Part shown: in pieces, positions 56,801-63,887 of the stretch
How positions within the stretch are numbered: position 1 is the stretch's first letter
Layout: every line of letters starts with the position of its first letter
Assembly: GCF_039613825.1 (NCBI RefSeq)
Contig: NZ_CP154826.1
Coordinates: 2,108,001-2,172,000 of the forward strand
Origin: Diaminobutyricibacter sp. McL0608
Lineage (GTDB): Bacteria; Actinomycetota; Actinomycetes; Actinomycetales; Microbacteriaceae
DNA length: 64,000 bases
Reading direction: 5' to 3'
Made by a program: the position numbers and the translations under genes
Notes under the pieces: generated by a model
Told to the model about the DNA's origin: nothing
The model's input: the letters and a program-made list of their open reading frames with translations, nothing else
Database searches by the model: none

Positions 56801-57241
56801 CTGCGAGATCAGGAGGTCGATGTCCTTCGACGGAGGCGTCGACCTGAGGACCGGTACGCCCGCGGCGATCGCGTGCTCCTTCGCCGTCACCTTGTTGCCC
56901 GCCATCTCCAGTACCCGCGGGGGCGGACCGATGAAGGTGATGCCGGCCTCACGGGCGGCCTCGGCCAGTTCGGGGTTCTCGGAGAGGAAGCCGTAGCCCG
57001 GATAGATCGCGTCGGCGCCGCACTCCTTCGCGACCCGGATGATCTCCTTCACATCGAGGTACGCGCGCACCGGATGGCCCGGCTCCCCGATCTGGTAGGC
57101 CTCGTCGGCCTTGAGGCGGTGCATCGAATTCCGGTCTTCGTACGGGAAGACGGCGACCGTCTGGGCGCCCAGTTCATAGGCGGCCCGGAAGGCCCGAATT
57201 GCGATTTCACCGCGATTGGCAACGAGGATCTTGCGGAACAT
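53834..57241 (-). CDS. pyc: pyruvate carboxylase
   Basis: Biotin-dependent anaplerotic enzyme making oxaloacetate from pyruvate and bicarbonate. Biotin carboxylase domain 1-455: KILVANRGEIAIRAFRAA, the AVAGGGGRGMR ATP loop, FIEMNPRIQVEHTVTEE. Carboxyltransferase domain about 530-800 with LRFLGEDPWDRL and the HTHDTPGG metal site. Biotin carrier domain at the C-terminus with biotinyl lysine K1098 in EAMKMEA. Length 1135 aa. ATG at 57241 with AAAGG upstream; divergent from parA across 79 bases. The downstream MinD-like gene may be cotranscribed. Confidence 0.97.
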   Translation of the reverse strand: MFRKILVANRGEIAIRAFRAAYELGAQTVAVFPYEDRNSMHRLKADEAYQIGEPGHPVRAYLDVKEIIRVAKECGADAIYPGYGFLSENPELAEAAREAGITFIGPPPRVLEMAGNKVTAKEHAIAAGVPVLRSTPPSKDIDLLISQSDEIGFPIFAKAVAGGGGRGMRRVNTKDDLRGALEEAMREADSAFGDPTMFLEQAVLRPRHIEVQILADASGNTMHLFERDCSVQRRHQKVIEIAPAPNLDEETRQALYRDAVAFAKSIGYVNAGTVEFLLDTAGERAGEHVFIEMNPRIQVEHTVTEEITDVDLVQSQMRIAAGESLDDLGLSQETVHIRGAALQCRITTEDPTAGFRPDTGKITTYRSPGGGGIRLDGGTINPGAQISPHFDSMLAKLTCRGRDFGAAVSRARRALAEFRIRGVSTNIPFLQAVLDDPDFIAGNVSTSFIEERPELFRGRASKDRGTKMLNWLADVTVNLPNGPRPERAEPEDKLPKIDLNAPAPSGSRQRLLELGPAGFAQALRAQTALAVTETTFRDAHQSLLATRVRTRDLLAVAPYVARLTPELLSVEAWGGATYDVALRFLGEDPWDRLAALREALPNINIQMLLRGRNTVGYTPYPTQVTDAFVREAAATGVDIFRIFDALNDVSQMRPAIESVLSTGTSIAEVAVCYTGDLLDPKEDLYTLDYYLRLAEQIVQSGAHILAIKDMAGLLRPTAAEKLVSAFRERFDLPVHVHTHDTPGGQLATLLAASRAGADAVDVASAPMAGTTSQPSASALVAALAHTERDTGLSLAAVSDLEPYWEAVRQVYRPFESGLPGPTGRVYKHEIPGGQLSNLRQQAKALGLADDFELVEDMYAAANRILGRIPKVTPSSKVVGDLALHLAAVHADPDDFAENPQNYDVPDSVVGFMAGELGELPGGWPEPFRTKVLAGKTVKVGVEDLSEADAELLNGSSAERRATLNRLLFPAPTRIFEQIRELFGDLSVVDTVDYLYGLKQGTEHVIEIDKGVRLYIGLEAIGEADDKGMRTVMTTLNGQLRPVFVRDRGITVEAKAAEKADSAKPGQVAAPFSGVVTLQVAIGDVVGAGQSVASIEAMKMEAAITAPIAGTIERLAIPKTQQVDAGDLLVVITPAV

Positions 57242-57320
57242 AGGGACCTTTCGAGCAGGGGGCGCGCCACACAGCAAACGGTTAGGTTCTCTAAGACTAG
57301 TGAAGGTAACGTAGCTACTT

Positions 57321-58126
57321 GTGCACGTACTCAGCGTTAGTTCCCTCAAAGGTGGTGTCGGTAAGACAACGGTGACGCTGGGCCTCGCATCCGCGGCGTT
57401 CGCGAAAGGTTTGCGCACGCTCGTCGTCGACCTGGACCCGCAGTCCGATGTCTCGACCGGCATGGACATCTCGGTCGCCGGTCACCTGAACGTCGCCGAC
57501 GTCCTCGCATCGCCGAAAGAGAAGATCGTGCGCGCGGCCATCGCCCCGAGCGGGTGGACCAAGGGTCGCACGGGCAAGATCGACGTGATGATCGGGTCGC
57601 CTTCTGCGATCAACTTCGACGGACCGCACCCGAGCATCCGCGACATCTGGAAGCTCGAAGAAGCTCTCGCCAATGTGGAACACGACTACGACCTCGTGCT
57701 GATCGACTGCGCTCCGTCGCTGAACGCGCTGACCCGCACGGCCTGGGCCGCGAGCGACCGCGTGACCGTCGTGACCGAGCCGGGACTCTTCTCCGTGGCC
57801 GCCGCCGACAGGGCGCTGAGGGCGATCGAAGAGATCCGCCGCGGCCTGTCACCGCGACTCCAGCCGCTGGGGATCATCGTCAACCGGGCGCGCGTTCAGT
57901 CGCTCGAGCACCAGTTCCGCATCAAAGAGCTGCGCGACATGTTCGGACCGCTCGTGCTGAGCCCTCAGCTGCCGGAGCGCACGTCCCTGCAGCAGGCACA
58001 GGGGCAGCGAAGCCGCTCCACGTGTGGCCCGGCGAGAGCGCACAGGAGATGGCGCACAACTTCGACCTGCTGCTGGAGCGTGTGCTGCGCACCGCCCGCA
58101 TCGGGGAGTATGCAAATCAGGCCTAG
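57321..58126 (+). pseudogene. parA: parA-like ATPase gene, frameshifted near the 3' end
   Basis: ParA/Soj-type ATPase for chromosome or cargo partitioning (mycobacterial Rv1708-like). The deviant Walker A is SLKGGVGKTTVTLGLA and the Walker A' segment is VVDLDPQSDVSTGMD. Reading is in frame from GTG 57321 to about 58001, where the run GGGG appears to lack one G; adding it restores the family C-terminus (AAKPLHVWPG, then a final EYANQA) and the TAG at 58124-58126. 806 bases plus one gives 268 codons. The stop lies in the loop of a perfect hairpin, supporting this end. Sequence error is the likeliest cause. scpA/scpB are not adjacent. Confidence 0.85.
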
Positions 58127-58136
58127 CCTGATTTGC
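58112..58136. terminator. hairpin overlapping the parA stop codon
   Basis: GCAAATCAGGC, loop CTA, GCCTGATTTGC: a perfect 11-bp stem that encloses the TAG stop codon of the restored parA frame. It has no U-tract on the plus strand; on the minus strand the arm ends in GATTTGC. A terminator or transcript-end stabiliser is likely. Confidence 0.6.
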
Positions 58137-58141
58137 ACCTA

Positions 58142-58203
58142 CCGCACTAGATCTGCCTCGGCGCACTAGGTCTACTTAGTGCGCCCGGACCAAACTAGTG
58201 CGG
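58142..58203. repeat. nested four-copy dyad (CGCACTA repeats)
   Basis: Outer arms CCGCACTAG (58142-58150) and CTAGTGCGG (58195-58203) enclose inner arms GCGCACTA (58161-58168) and TAGTGCGC (58177-58184). Four copies of the core CGCACTA are thus arranged as two nested inverted pairs, in the convergent gap between parA and a MerR-type gene. It can form a long cruciform or serve as a multi-site operator or partition-like site; function is unknown. Confidence 0.7.
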
Positions 58204-58230
58204 TGACCGGGAACGCAGACGGGAAGCGGG

Positions 58231-58779
58231 TCAGGAGGCCTTGACGACGCGACGTGCGGCCAGCTCATCCATCGGATCGACCGTCTGGGTGTCCAGCTCG
58301 ACCAGGCTGCTCTCGACCTCGCGGAGCACCTTGCCGACGGCGATGCCGAAGACGCCCTGTCCACGGCTGACGAGGTCGATGACTTCATCGTTCGAGGTGC
58401 AGAGATACACGCTGGCGCCGTCGCTCATGAGGGTGGTCTGGGCCAGGTCGTTGACGCCGGCTTCGCGCAGCTGGTTGACAGCCGTGCGGATCTGCTGCAG
58501 CGAGATTCCGGTGTCGAGCAGCCGCTTGACCAGCTTGAGAACGAGGATGTCGCGGAAGCCATAGAGACGCTGCGACCCGGAGCCCGCTGCTCCACGGACC
58601 GTGGGCTCGACGAGACCCGTGCGGGCCCAGTAGTCGAGCTGGCGGTAGCTGATTCCTGCCGCGCGTGCCGCGACCGCGCCACGATAGCCGGCGGTGTCGT
58701 CCATCTCAGGGAGACCGTCCGTGAAGAGCAGACCGAGGTCGTACTTGGGCGAGTCGTTGTTTCGACTGAGTTCACTCAT
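58231..58779 (-). CDS. MerR-family transcriptional regulator (Rv1830-like)
   Basis: MerR-type DNA-binding protein without a metal-binding signature. The helix-turn-helix is AARAAGISYRQLDYWARTGLVEPTVR near residues 35-60, followed by QRLYGFRDILVLKLVKRLLDTG. The C-terminal 80 residues form a small effector or dimerisation domain (SDGASVYLCTSNDEVIDLVSRG). Start at ATG 58779 (182 aa) with GAGAGG upstream. It lies next to the FtsR-like and FHA genes as Rv1830 does in mycobacteria. Targets unknown; it may sense metabolic or division state. Confidence 0.87.
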   Translation of the reverse strand: MSELSRNNDSPKYDLGLLFTDGLPEMDDTAGYRGAVAARAAGISYRQLDYWARTGLVEPTVRGAAGSGSQRLYGFRDILVLKLVKRLLDTGISLQQIRTAVNQLREAGVNDLAQTTLMSDGASVYLCTSNDEVIDLVSRGQGVFGIAVGKVLREVESSLVELDTQTVDPMDELAARRVVKAS

Positions 58780-58899
58780 TCGTTTGCCTCTCACCCCGGA
58801 CTGGACCGCGCCGGTTCGACGACGCTTCATCCACGGTACCCATGCTCAGGGTCGCTATCAATGACATTCGGCGAAACCCGCCCGGCGTGTCGAAGTCGG

Positions 58900-59598
58900 T
58901 CACGGGATGAGCCGCCCGAGAGCTGAACGGATCAGGCTGTCACGCACGACCTCGAGCTGGGCCGCGATCTCCCGCGCGAGCTCCGCTGCCTGGGCGCGAC
59001 CCGACACATCGTTGCGCCGGACGCTGGACACCAGTGCGCTCTCGATCAGCCCGAGCTCACGCTCTGCCGCAGCCCGGAATCCGCGCAGATGCCGAGGTTC
59101 GATCCCGCATTTCTGCAGTTCTGCGAGTGCCTTCAGCACCCCGAGCGAGTCTTCGCCGTATACCTCGGCCGGCACGATCAGTGAGGCCGACACCGCGTCC
59201 TGCAGGAGCGCGTTCGACGCTCCGGACTCACGCAGCAGGTCGGCCTTCTTGAAACGGCGTCCGGTGGCGAGCATCGAGGTCCCGGATGCGGCGGACGCCC
59301 CCGGGATCGCCGGCGACCGTCCGGCGTCCAGATCGTCGAGATAGGTGCGGATGACCTTCAGCGGCAGGTAGTGGTCGCGCTGCATCCCGAGGATGATGCG
59401 CAGCCGTTCGACGTCGCCGGGCGAGAACTTGCGGTAGCCGGATGCGGTGCGCGCCGGAGACACGAGTCCGCGCTCTTCGAGGAAGCGCAGCTTGGACGAC
59501 GACAGGTCAGGGAATTCGGGAGTCAGGTGTGCGAGCACCTGACCGATGCTGAGCAATGCCGGCCCAGCGGTGCGAGCCTGAGCGGCCTGCCGCGCCAC
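58900..59598 (-). CDS. ftsR: FtsR-like MerR transcriptional regulator (Rv1828-like)
   Basis: MerR-family regulator; the corynebacterial relative FtsR activates ftsZ expression. The winged helix-turn-helix begins LLSIGQVLAHLTPEFPDLSSSKLRFLEERGL-type sequence near residues 15-45, with SGYRKFSPGDVERLRIILGMQRDHYLPLKVI following. The C-terminal half is helical (RRFKKADLLRESG, then ELGLIESALVSSVRRND). GTG start, 232 aa. It sits between the FHA protein gene and the other MerR gene. ftsZ, its likely target, is at 20473-21642 in this window. Confidence 0.87.
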   Translation of the reverse strand: MARQAAQARTAGPALLSIGQVLAHLTPEFPDLSSSKLRFLEERGLVSPARTASGYRKFSPGDVERLRIILGMQRDHYLPLKVIRTYLDDLDAGRSPAIPGASAASGTSMLATGRRFKKADLLRESGASNALLQDAVSASLIVPAEVYGEDSLGVLKALAELQKCGIEPRHLRGFRAAAERELGLIESALVSSVRRNDVSGRAQAAELAREIAAQLEVVRDSLIRSALGRLIP

Positions 59599-59636
59599 TA
59601 GGGTGTGTCTCCCGCTGCGTTGCGTGCGGAGCGCAT

Positions 59637-60143
59637 CTAGCTGGACGCCGAAGCGGCGAGGTCGTGCCTGGATGCATAGAACGTGAGGCGGAACTTGCCG
59701 ATCTGCACCTCGGCCGTGTCGGCGAGGAGGGCGGCTTCGATGCGGACACCGTCGTAGTAGGTGCCGTTGAGCGAGCCGAGGTCTTTGACCTCGAACACCG
59801 TGCCGCGACGGGTGAACTCCGCGTGGCGACGCGACACCGTCACATCGTCGAGGAAGATGTCGGCGTCGGGGTGGCGGCCGGCAGTGGTCACGTCGGCGTC
59901 GAGGAGGAACCGGGCCCCGGAGTTCGGGCCGCGTCGCACGATCAGCAGAGCGGACCCGGAGGGCAGCGCAGCGATCGCTTCCTGCTCTTCGATCGAGACG
60001 TCACCGTCGACCGGGTACATCTGCGACACGAACTCCTCGCCGAAGCGTGCAGTCGTGTCTTCATTCCCCCGGGACGCGTCGCGCAGGGGGTTCGCGGGCT
60101 CGTTCTCCGGTTTGTTCTCCGGTTCGTTCTTTTCGTCAGGCAC
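59637..60143 (-). CDS. garA: FHA-domain protein, GarA/OdhI-like
   Basis: Phosphothreonine-binding regulator of 2-oxoglutarate metabolism, switched by PknB/PknG-type kinases. The N-terminal phospho-acceptor pair is T30-T31 in GNEDTTARFGEEF, as in GarA. The FHA core is GARFLLDADVTTAGRHPDAD, then DVTVSRRHAEFTRRG with the phosphopeptide-binding Arg/Ser/His, and DLGSLNGTYYDG. Length 168 aa. GTG start overlaps the pgsA stop by eight bases. The window's PASTA kinase is a plausible partner. Confidence 0.9.
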   Translation of the reverse strand: MPDEKNEPENKPENEPANPLRDASRGNEDTTARFGEEFVSQMYPVDGDVSIEEQEAIAALPSGSALLIVRRGPNSGARFLLDADVTTAGRHPDADIFLDDVTVSRRHAEFTRRGTVFEVKDLGSLNGTYYDGVRIEAALLADTAEVQIGKFRLTFYASRHDLAASASS

Positions 60144-60771
60144 CGTCGACCTCCTCTCCTTCCAGCGTATCGGATGGTCCCGGCCCGGCAGCGGCCGGAA
60201 TCCGGATTACCCGACGAGTTTCGCCGATATACACGATTCCAGCCCACCAGTACAGGAATGCACCCCAGAGTGCGAATGCCCATCCGAGAGGTAACGATAT
60301 CGGTGCGAACGCATCGAACGCCTCCCCCAACATGAGGAGGGGTAGGGCGACGAAGAGGCAGAAGGTCGCGACCTTCCCGAGGTGGTGAACGGGCAGCGGT
60401 CCGTACCCGTGGTTGGCGAGGATGACACCCAGAATCGCGAGCATCACGTCGCGCGCGAGGATCACAGCGACCAGCCACCACGGCAGAACATCCCGCCAGG
60501 CGAGACCGATGAGGGCCGCGAAGATGTAGAGGCGGTCGGCGGCCGGATCGAGCAGCTGGCCGAGCCGCGACACCTGGTTGAGGCGGCGGGCGAGGTACCC
60601 GTCGAGGAAGTCGGTGATGCTGGAGACGATGAGGACCAGCAGGGCCAGCGCGTCCTCCCCGACGATGATGAACGCGAGGAAGAGCGGCACGAGCGCAAGC
60701 CGGAAGAAGCTCAGGATGTTCGGCAGCGTGAACACCCGCGAGCTCACCTGGGTCACACCGTTTGCGTCCAC
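60136..60771 (-). CDS. pgsA: CDP-diacylglycerol--glycerol-3-phosphate 3-phosphatidyltransferase
   Basis: Integral membrane enzyme of phosphatidylglycerol synthesis. The CDP-alcohol phosphotransferase motif D-G-x2-A-R-x8-G-x3-D-x3-D is intact in DGYLARRLNQVSRLGQLLDP and the following AAD. About six membrane helices are seen. Length 211 aa. GTG start at 60771. Order pgsA-garA-ftsR-merR resembles Rv1822 to Rv1830 of mycobacteria. Exact alcohol acceptor (glycerol phosphate rather than inositol) is inferred from synteny and the motif context. Confidence 0.88.
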   Translation of the reverse strand: MDANGVTQVSSRVFTLPNILSFFRLALVPLFLAFIIVGEDALALLVLIVSSITDFLDGYLARRLNQVSRLGQLLDPAADRLYIFAALIGLAWRDVLPWWLVAVILARDVMLAILGVILANHGYGPLPVHHLGKVATFCLFVALPLLMLGEAFDAFAPISLPLGWAFALWGAFLYWWAGIVYIGETRRVIRIPAAAGPGPSDTLEGEEVDGA

Positions 60772-60782
60772 AGCCTTCGAGT

Positions 60783-60805
60783 CTAGTAATCCATCGGCCT
60801 ACTAG
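60783..60805. repeat. short inverted repeat between divergent pgsA and DUF1295 genes
   Basis: CTAGTA, 11 bases, TACTAG: a 6-bp dyad in the 43-base gap between the two divergent starts. It may be part of overlapping promoters or an operator; nothing more can be supported. Confidence 0.3.
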
Positions 60806-60814
60806 TATTCAGCC

Positions 60815-61639
60815 GTGGACCCCTTCTTCGCGTGCCTCTGGATTCTCACCGGCGCCTGTGCCCTGACCTGGATCCTGTCGCTGGTCACCGGCGAGCATTC
60901 CTGGGTCGACCGAATCTGGTCGATCGTTCCCGTCGTGTACGTCTGGGTATTCGCCGCTGCCGCCGGCCTGGCGGATGCGCGCCTCGACCTGATGGCGGCC
61001 CTGGTGACTCTGTGGGGCATCCGTCTCACCTTCAATTTCGCGCGGAAGGGCGGCTACGCACCGGGCGGCGAGGACTACCGGTGGGAGACCCTCCGCGGTC
61101 GCATGGCGAAATGGCAGTTCGCGCTTTTCAACCTCTTCTTCATCGTGATCTACCAGAACGTGCTGCTTCTGCTCATCGCACTGCCTGCGTGGACCGCGTT
61201 CCAGCACCAGCGTCCGCTGGGCATCCTCGACGTCGTCGCGACGGTCGTCTTCCTCGCCTTCCTGGTCGGGGAGACGGTCGCAGACCAGCAGCAGTGGCGT
61301 TTCCAGAACTGGAAGAAGTCGGAGACCGCCGCCGGAAGGACTCCGCGGCCGCGGTTCGTCCAGACCGGCCTGTTCCGTTTCTCACGTCACCCGAACTTCT
61401 TCTTCGAGCAGGCGCAGTGGTGGGTGGTCTTCCTGTTCGGCGCGATCGCGGCCGGGTCGCTGCTGCAGTGGACCGTGATCGGCGCGGTGCTCCTGACGGC
61501 ACTGTTTATCGGGTCGACGATCTTCACCGAGAGCATCACACTCTCGCGCTACCCCGAATACGCCGCGTACCAGCGGACGACATCGCCGGTCGTTCCCTGG
61601 TTCCGCCGCGGAGCGCGCGACGCGGTCACTGCTCCGTAG
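60815..61639 (+). CDS. DUF1295 membrane protein (steroid 5-alpha-reductase-like)
   Basis: Polytopic membrane protein of the DUF1295 family, related to isoprenylcysteine methyltransferases and steroid 5-alpha reductases. Six to seven helices are seen, starting LWILTGACALTWILSLVTG. The family's C-terminal signature is present: LFRFSRHPNFFFEQAQWW, and then SRYPEYAAYQRTTSPVVPWF. Length 274 aa. GTG start. Its 3' end overlaps the convergent membrane-protein gene by 14 bases. Substrate unknown, possibly a lipid or isoprenoid. Confidence 0.87.
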   Translation: MDPFFACLWILTGACALTWILSLVTGEHSWVDRIWSIVPVVYVWVFAAAAGLADARLDLMAALVTLWGIRLTFNFARKGGYAPGGEDYRWETLRGRMAKWQFALFNLFFIVIYQNVLLLLIALPAWTAFQHQRPLGILDVVATVVFLAFLVGETVADQQQWRFQNWKKSETAAGRTPRPRFVQTGLFRFSRHPNFFFEQAQWWVVFLFGAIAAGSLLQWTVIGAVLLTALFIGSTIFTESITLSRYPEYAAYQRTTSPVVPWFRRGARDAVTAP

Positions 61640-62147
61640 CGACGCCCCGTGCTGCTTCGGCAGCTCTGCGACGAGCGGGCCGGGGGAACGCGGCACGCAT
61701 GTGGTCGGAGTCGAGGTAGTCGGCGACCCCGATCAGAATGAGGCTGAAGACGATCTGTTCGGTCACCATCCAGAGCGGGTAGAGCCCGGGGATCGCGGCG
61801 ATGACCAGGGTGACCACCGGGAAGATCTTGCTGAACAATCGCAGCCGCGAGTACGCCCAGTAGTAGCCGCTCTGGGCGCGCCAGGCGAAGTAGAACAGCG
61901 TCAGCGTCATGCCGAGGACCACGGCGCAGCGCATCCACACCGCCCACTGGACCGGATGCCCGCTCAGCTGCAGGACGACCGCCACGATGACCGCGGCGAG
62001 CCCGAGCACGAACTCCGCGACGAGCAGCCAGGTGATGACGACGAAGGCACGCCTCGTGCGAGGGTCGTCGCGCGCCTCGGCCGGGATTGTGTAGTCGGCG
62101 TGGCGGCCGCCCGCGATCCGGTCGAGCTTCGCCAGCAGGTTCTTCAT
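61626..62147 (-). CDS. hypothetical four-helix membrane protein
   Basis: No family recognised with confidence. The ATG at 62147 with GAAGG adjacent gives 173 aa. A 30-residue cytoplasmic N-terminus (MKNLLAKLDRIAGGRHADYT) precedes about four hydrophobic segments (around 36-62, 68-90, 108-125, 128-145) and a basic Arg/Ala-rich tail. Similar small actinobacterial membrane proteins are common and uncharacterised. Its 3' end overlaps the convergent DUF1295 gene by 14 bases. It is divergent from the LRV protein (72-base gap). Confidence 0.7.
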   Translation of the reverse strand: MKNLLAKLDRIAGGRHADYTIPAEARDDPRTRRAFVVITWLLVAEFVLGLAAVIVAVVLQLSGHPVQWAVWMRCAVVLGMTLTLFYFAWRAQSGYYWAYSRLRLFSKIFPVVTLVIAAIPGLYPLWMVTEQIVFSLILIGVADYLDSDHMRAAFPRPARRRAAEAARGVATEQ

Positions 62148-62219
62148 CCTTCGACGATAACCCGCACGACATGCCGATTGCTGACTGCGCTGCCGGTGGC
62201 GAGCGCGTAGCGTTGAAGG

Positions 62220-62666
62220 ATGTCGTGCATCCGTTTCAACACCCCGGCCCAGCGGCAGGCCATGCGCGAGCAGGCGCCCGTCATGCTCACGCCGGAGGAG
62301 GCCGCCGCCCTGCACCCGTCTCCGCCGGTCACCGAGAGCAAGATCCGCCGGCTGCGGCTGCTCGCCTCTCACGAGAACCCGAAGATCCGCGAATCGGTTG
62401 CGAGCAGCTACAACACGCCCGACGATGTGTTCCTGGCGCTGGCGACCGACCCCGACGAGGGCGTCAGGTCGTGCCTGGCCCGCAACGAAGCGACGCCCTG
62501 CGACGTGCTCCGGATACTCGCCGCCGACCGCTCGGAGACCGTCCGAGGGTGGGTGGCCGTGAATTATTTCGTCCCTGAGGACGTGATGGAGCGTCTCGCC
62601 AGCGACACGAGCCGGACGGTGCGCAGTCTCGTGAAGTGGAAGTCGCAGCTGGCCGACGCCGGATGA
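62220..62666 (+). CDS. leucine-rich repeat variant (LRV)-like helical repeat protein
   Basis: Small protein built from about four helical repeats of 24-25 residues in the LRV/HEAT-like pattern L-A-x-D-P-x3-V-R-x2-V-A-x-N-x-x-T-P. Repeats begin at RRLRLLASHENPKIRESV, FLALATDPDEGVRSCLAR, LRILAADRSETVRGWVAV and MERLASDTSRTVRSLV, roughly residues 43-148. The N-terminal 40 residues are unrelated. Such domains mediate protein or RNA binding. No function is known. Its stop overlaps the next start (ATGA), so it is coupled to the S4 protein gene. Confidence 0.72.
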   Translation: MSCIRFNTPAQRQAMREQAPVMLTPEEAAALHPSPPVTESKIRRLRLLASHENPKIRESVASSYNTPDDVFLALATDPDEGVRSCLARNEATPCDVLRILAADRSETVRGWVAVNYFVPEDVMERLASDTSRTVRSLVKWKSQLADAG

Positions 62667-63046
62667 GCGGCCAGGTTCCCGCGAGCGTGCGGGTGGACAG
62701 CTGGGTCTGGGCGGTGCGCCTCACGAAGACGCGGTCGCTGGCCGCAGCCGCCTGTCGTGGCGGGCATGTGAAGGTCAACGGCGACAAGGCGAAACCGGCG
62801 CAGGCGGTGCGGATCGGCGACGAGGTGCGCTTCCGGGACGCGGACGTGGAGCGCATCGTGACGGTGCGCAGGCTGATCGTCAAGCGGGTCGGGGCGTCGG
62901 TCGCCGCCGAATGCTTCGACGACCTCACGCCGAAGCCGGTCGCACCCGTGGAGGTGCCCGCAGCGGTGATCCGTGAGCGGGGCGCCGGGCGCCCGACCAA
63001 GCGCGATCGACGCGTTCTCGATCGCCTGCGGGGTCACGGAGCGTGA
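62663..63046 (+). CDS. S4-domain RNA-binding protein (Hsp15/RqcP-like)
   Basis: Small RNA-binding protein. An S4 domain covers about residues 9-65 (VRVDSWVWAVRLTKTRSLAA, then GGHVKVNGDKAKPAQAVRIGD), followed by a basic C-terminus (GAGRPTKRDRRVLDRLRGHG) as in Hsp15. Hsp15/RqcP relatives act on stalled 50S subunits and nascent chains. Start at ATG 62663 (127 aa), overlapping the LRV gene stop; the stop overlaps the DUF72 gene start. Assignment between Hsp15 and RqcP is not settled. Confidence 0.85.
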   Translation: MSGQVPASVRVDSWVWAVRLTKTRSLAAAACRGGHVKVNGDKAKPAQAVRIGDEVRFRDADVERIVTVRRLIVKRVGASVAAECFDDLTPKPVAPVEVPAAVIRERGAGRPTKRDRRVLDRLRGHGA

Positions 63047-63882
63047 CAGAGGCGCGTGTGCGGGTCGGAATCTCCGGCTGGACGTACGCCCCGTGGCGGT
63101 CGATGTTCTATCCGCAGGGTCTCCCCCACAAGAACGAACTGCGCTACGCCGCCGAACGGCTGGACTCGATCGAGCTCAACGGCAGCTTCTACGCACTGCA
63201 GCGGCCGTCGAGCTACCGGCACTGGGCCGAGGAGACCCCAGCCGACTTCGTGTTCTCGATCAAGGGCGGCCGCTATGTCACGCACATCCGGCGTCTGCAG
63301 AACCCGACGGAAGCGCTCAGCAGCTTCTTCGCATCCGGACTGCTCACCCTCGGCGACAAGCTCGGACCGCTACTGTGGCAGCTTCCGCCGAACCTCCGCT
63401 TCGACAGCGACCTGGTCGACACCTTCTTCTCCACCCTGCCGCGCACGACCTTCGAGGCCGCGGCTCTCGGGCGCAACTCGACCCTCGACGAGAGCCGCAC
63501 CTGGACGGCGGTCACGGTGGATCGCCCGCTCCGGCACGCGATCGAGGTGCGGCACGACAGCTTCGTCGACGACGCCTTCATCGGGCTGGCGCGGACTCAC
63601 GGCATTGCGATCGTCGTGGCAGACACCGCCGGACGCTGGCCGCTCCTCCGCGAGGTGACGGCCGACTTCCTGTACCTCCGACTGCACGGAGACGAGGAGC
63701 TGTACGCGAGCGGCTACACACCGGAGTCCCTCGAGACCTGGGCGCGCGACGTCCGGGGCTGGGTCGCGGGCGACGCGTGCCCGGACGGCGTCGGACGCGA
63801 TGTGTACGTCTACTTCGACAACGACACGAAGGTCAGGGCCCCGTACGACGCCATGAGCCTGCGCGAGCTGCTGCGCGGCTGA
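63043..63882 (+). CDS. DUF72 family protein (YecE-like TIM barrel)
   Basis: Protein of the widespread DUF72/YecE family with a TIM-barrel fold and unknown activity. Family segments: VRVGISGWTYAPWRSMFYPQ at the N-terminus, SIELNGSFYALQRPSSY, and DFLYLRLHGDEELYASGYTP followed by DVYVYFDNDTK near the C-terminus. Length 279 aa is typical. GTG start overlaps the S4 gene stop by four bases (GTGA), so LRV, S4 and DUF72 genes form one coupled unit. Confidence 0.9.
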   Translation: MTEARVRVGISGWTYAPWRSMFYPQGLPHKNELRYAAERLDSIELNGSFYALQRPSSYRHWAEETPADFVFSIKGGRYVTHIRRLQNPTEALSSFFASGLLTLGDKLGPLLWQLPPNLRFDSDLVDTFFSTLPRTTFEAAALGRNSTLDESRTWTAVTVDRPLRHAIEVRHDSFVDDAFIGLARTHGIAIVVADTAGRWPLLREVTADFLYLRLHGDEELYASGYTPESLETWARDVRGWVAGDACPDGVGRDVYVYFDNDTKVRAPYDAMSLRELLRG

Positions 63883-63887
63883 AGACG

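Noticed and set aside
55025-57340. 771-codon open frame on the plus strand
   Set aside because: Antisense to pyruvate carboxylase, with a composition typical of a shadow frame and no recognisable domain.
57242-57469. N-terminal extension of pyruvate carboxylase
   Set aside because: It runs into the divergent parA gene and has no family likeness; the ATG at 57241 has a ribosome-binding site and the canonical FRKILVANRGE start.
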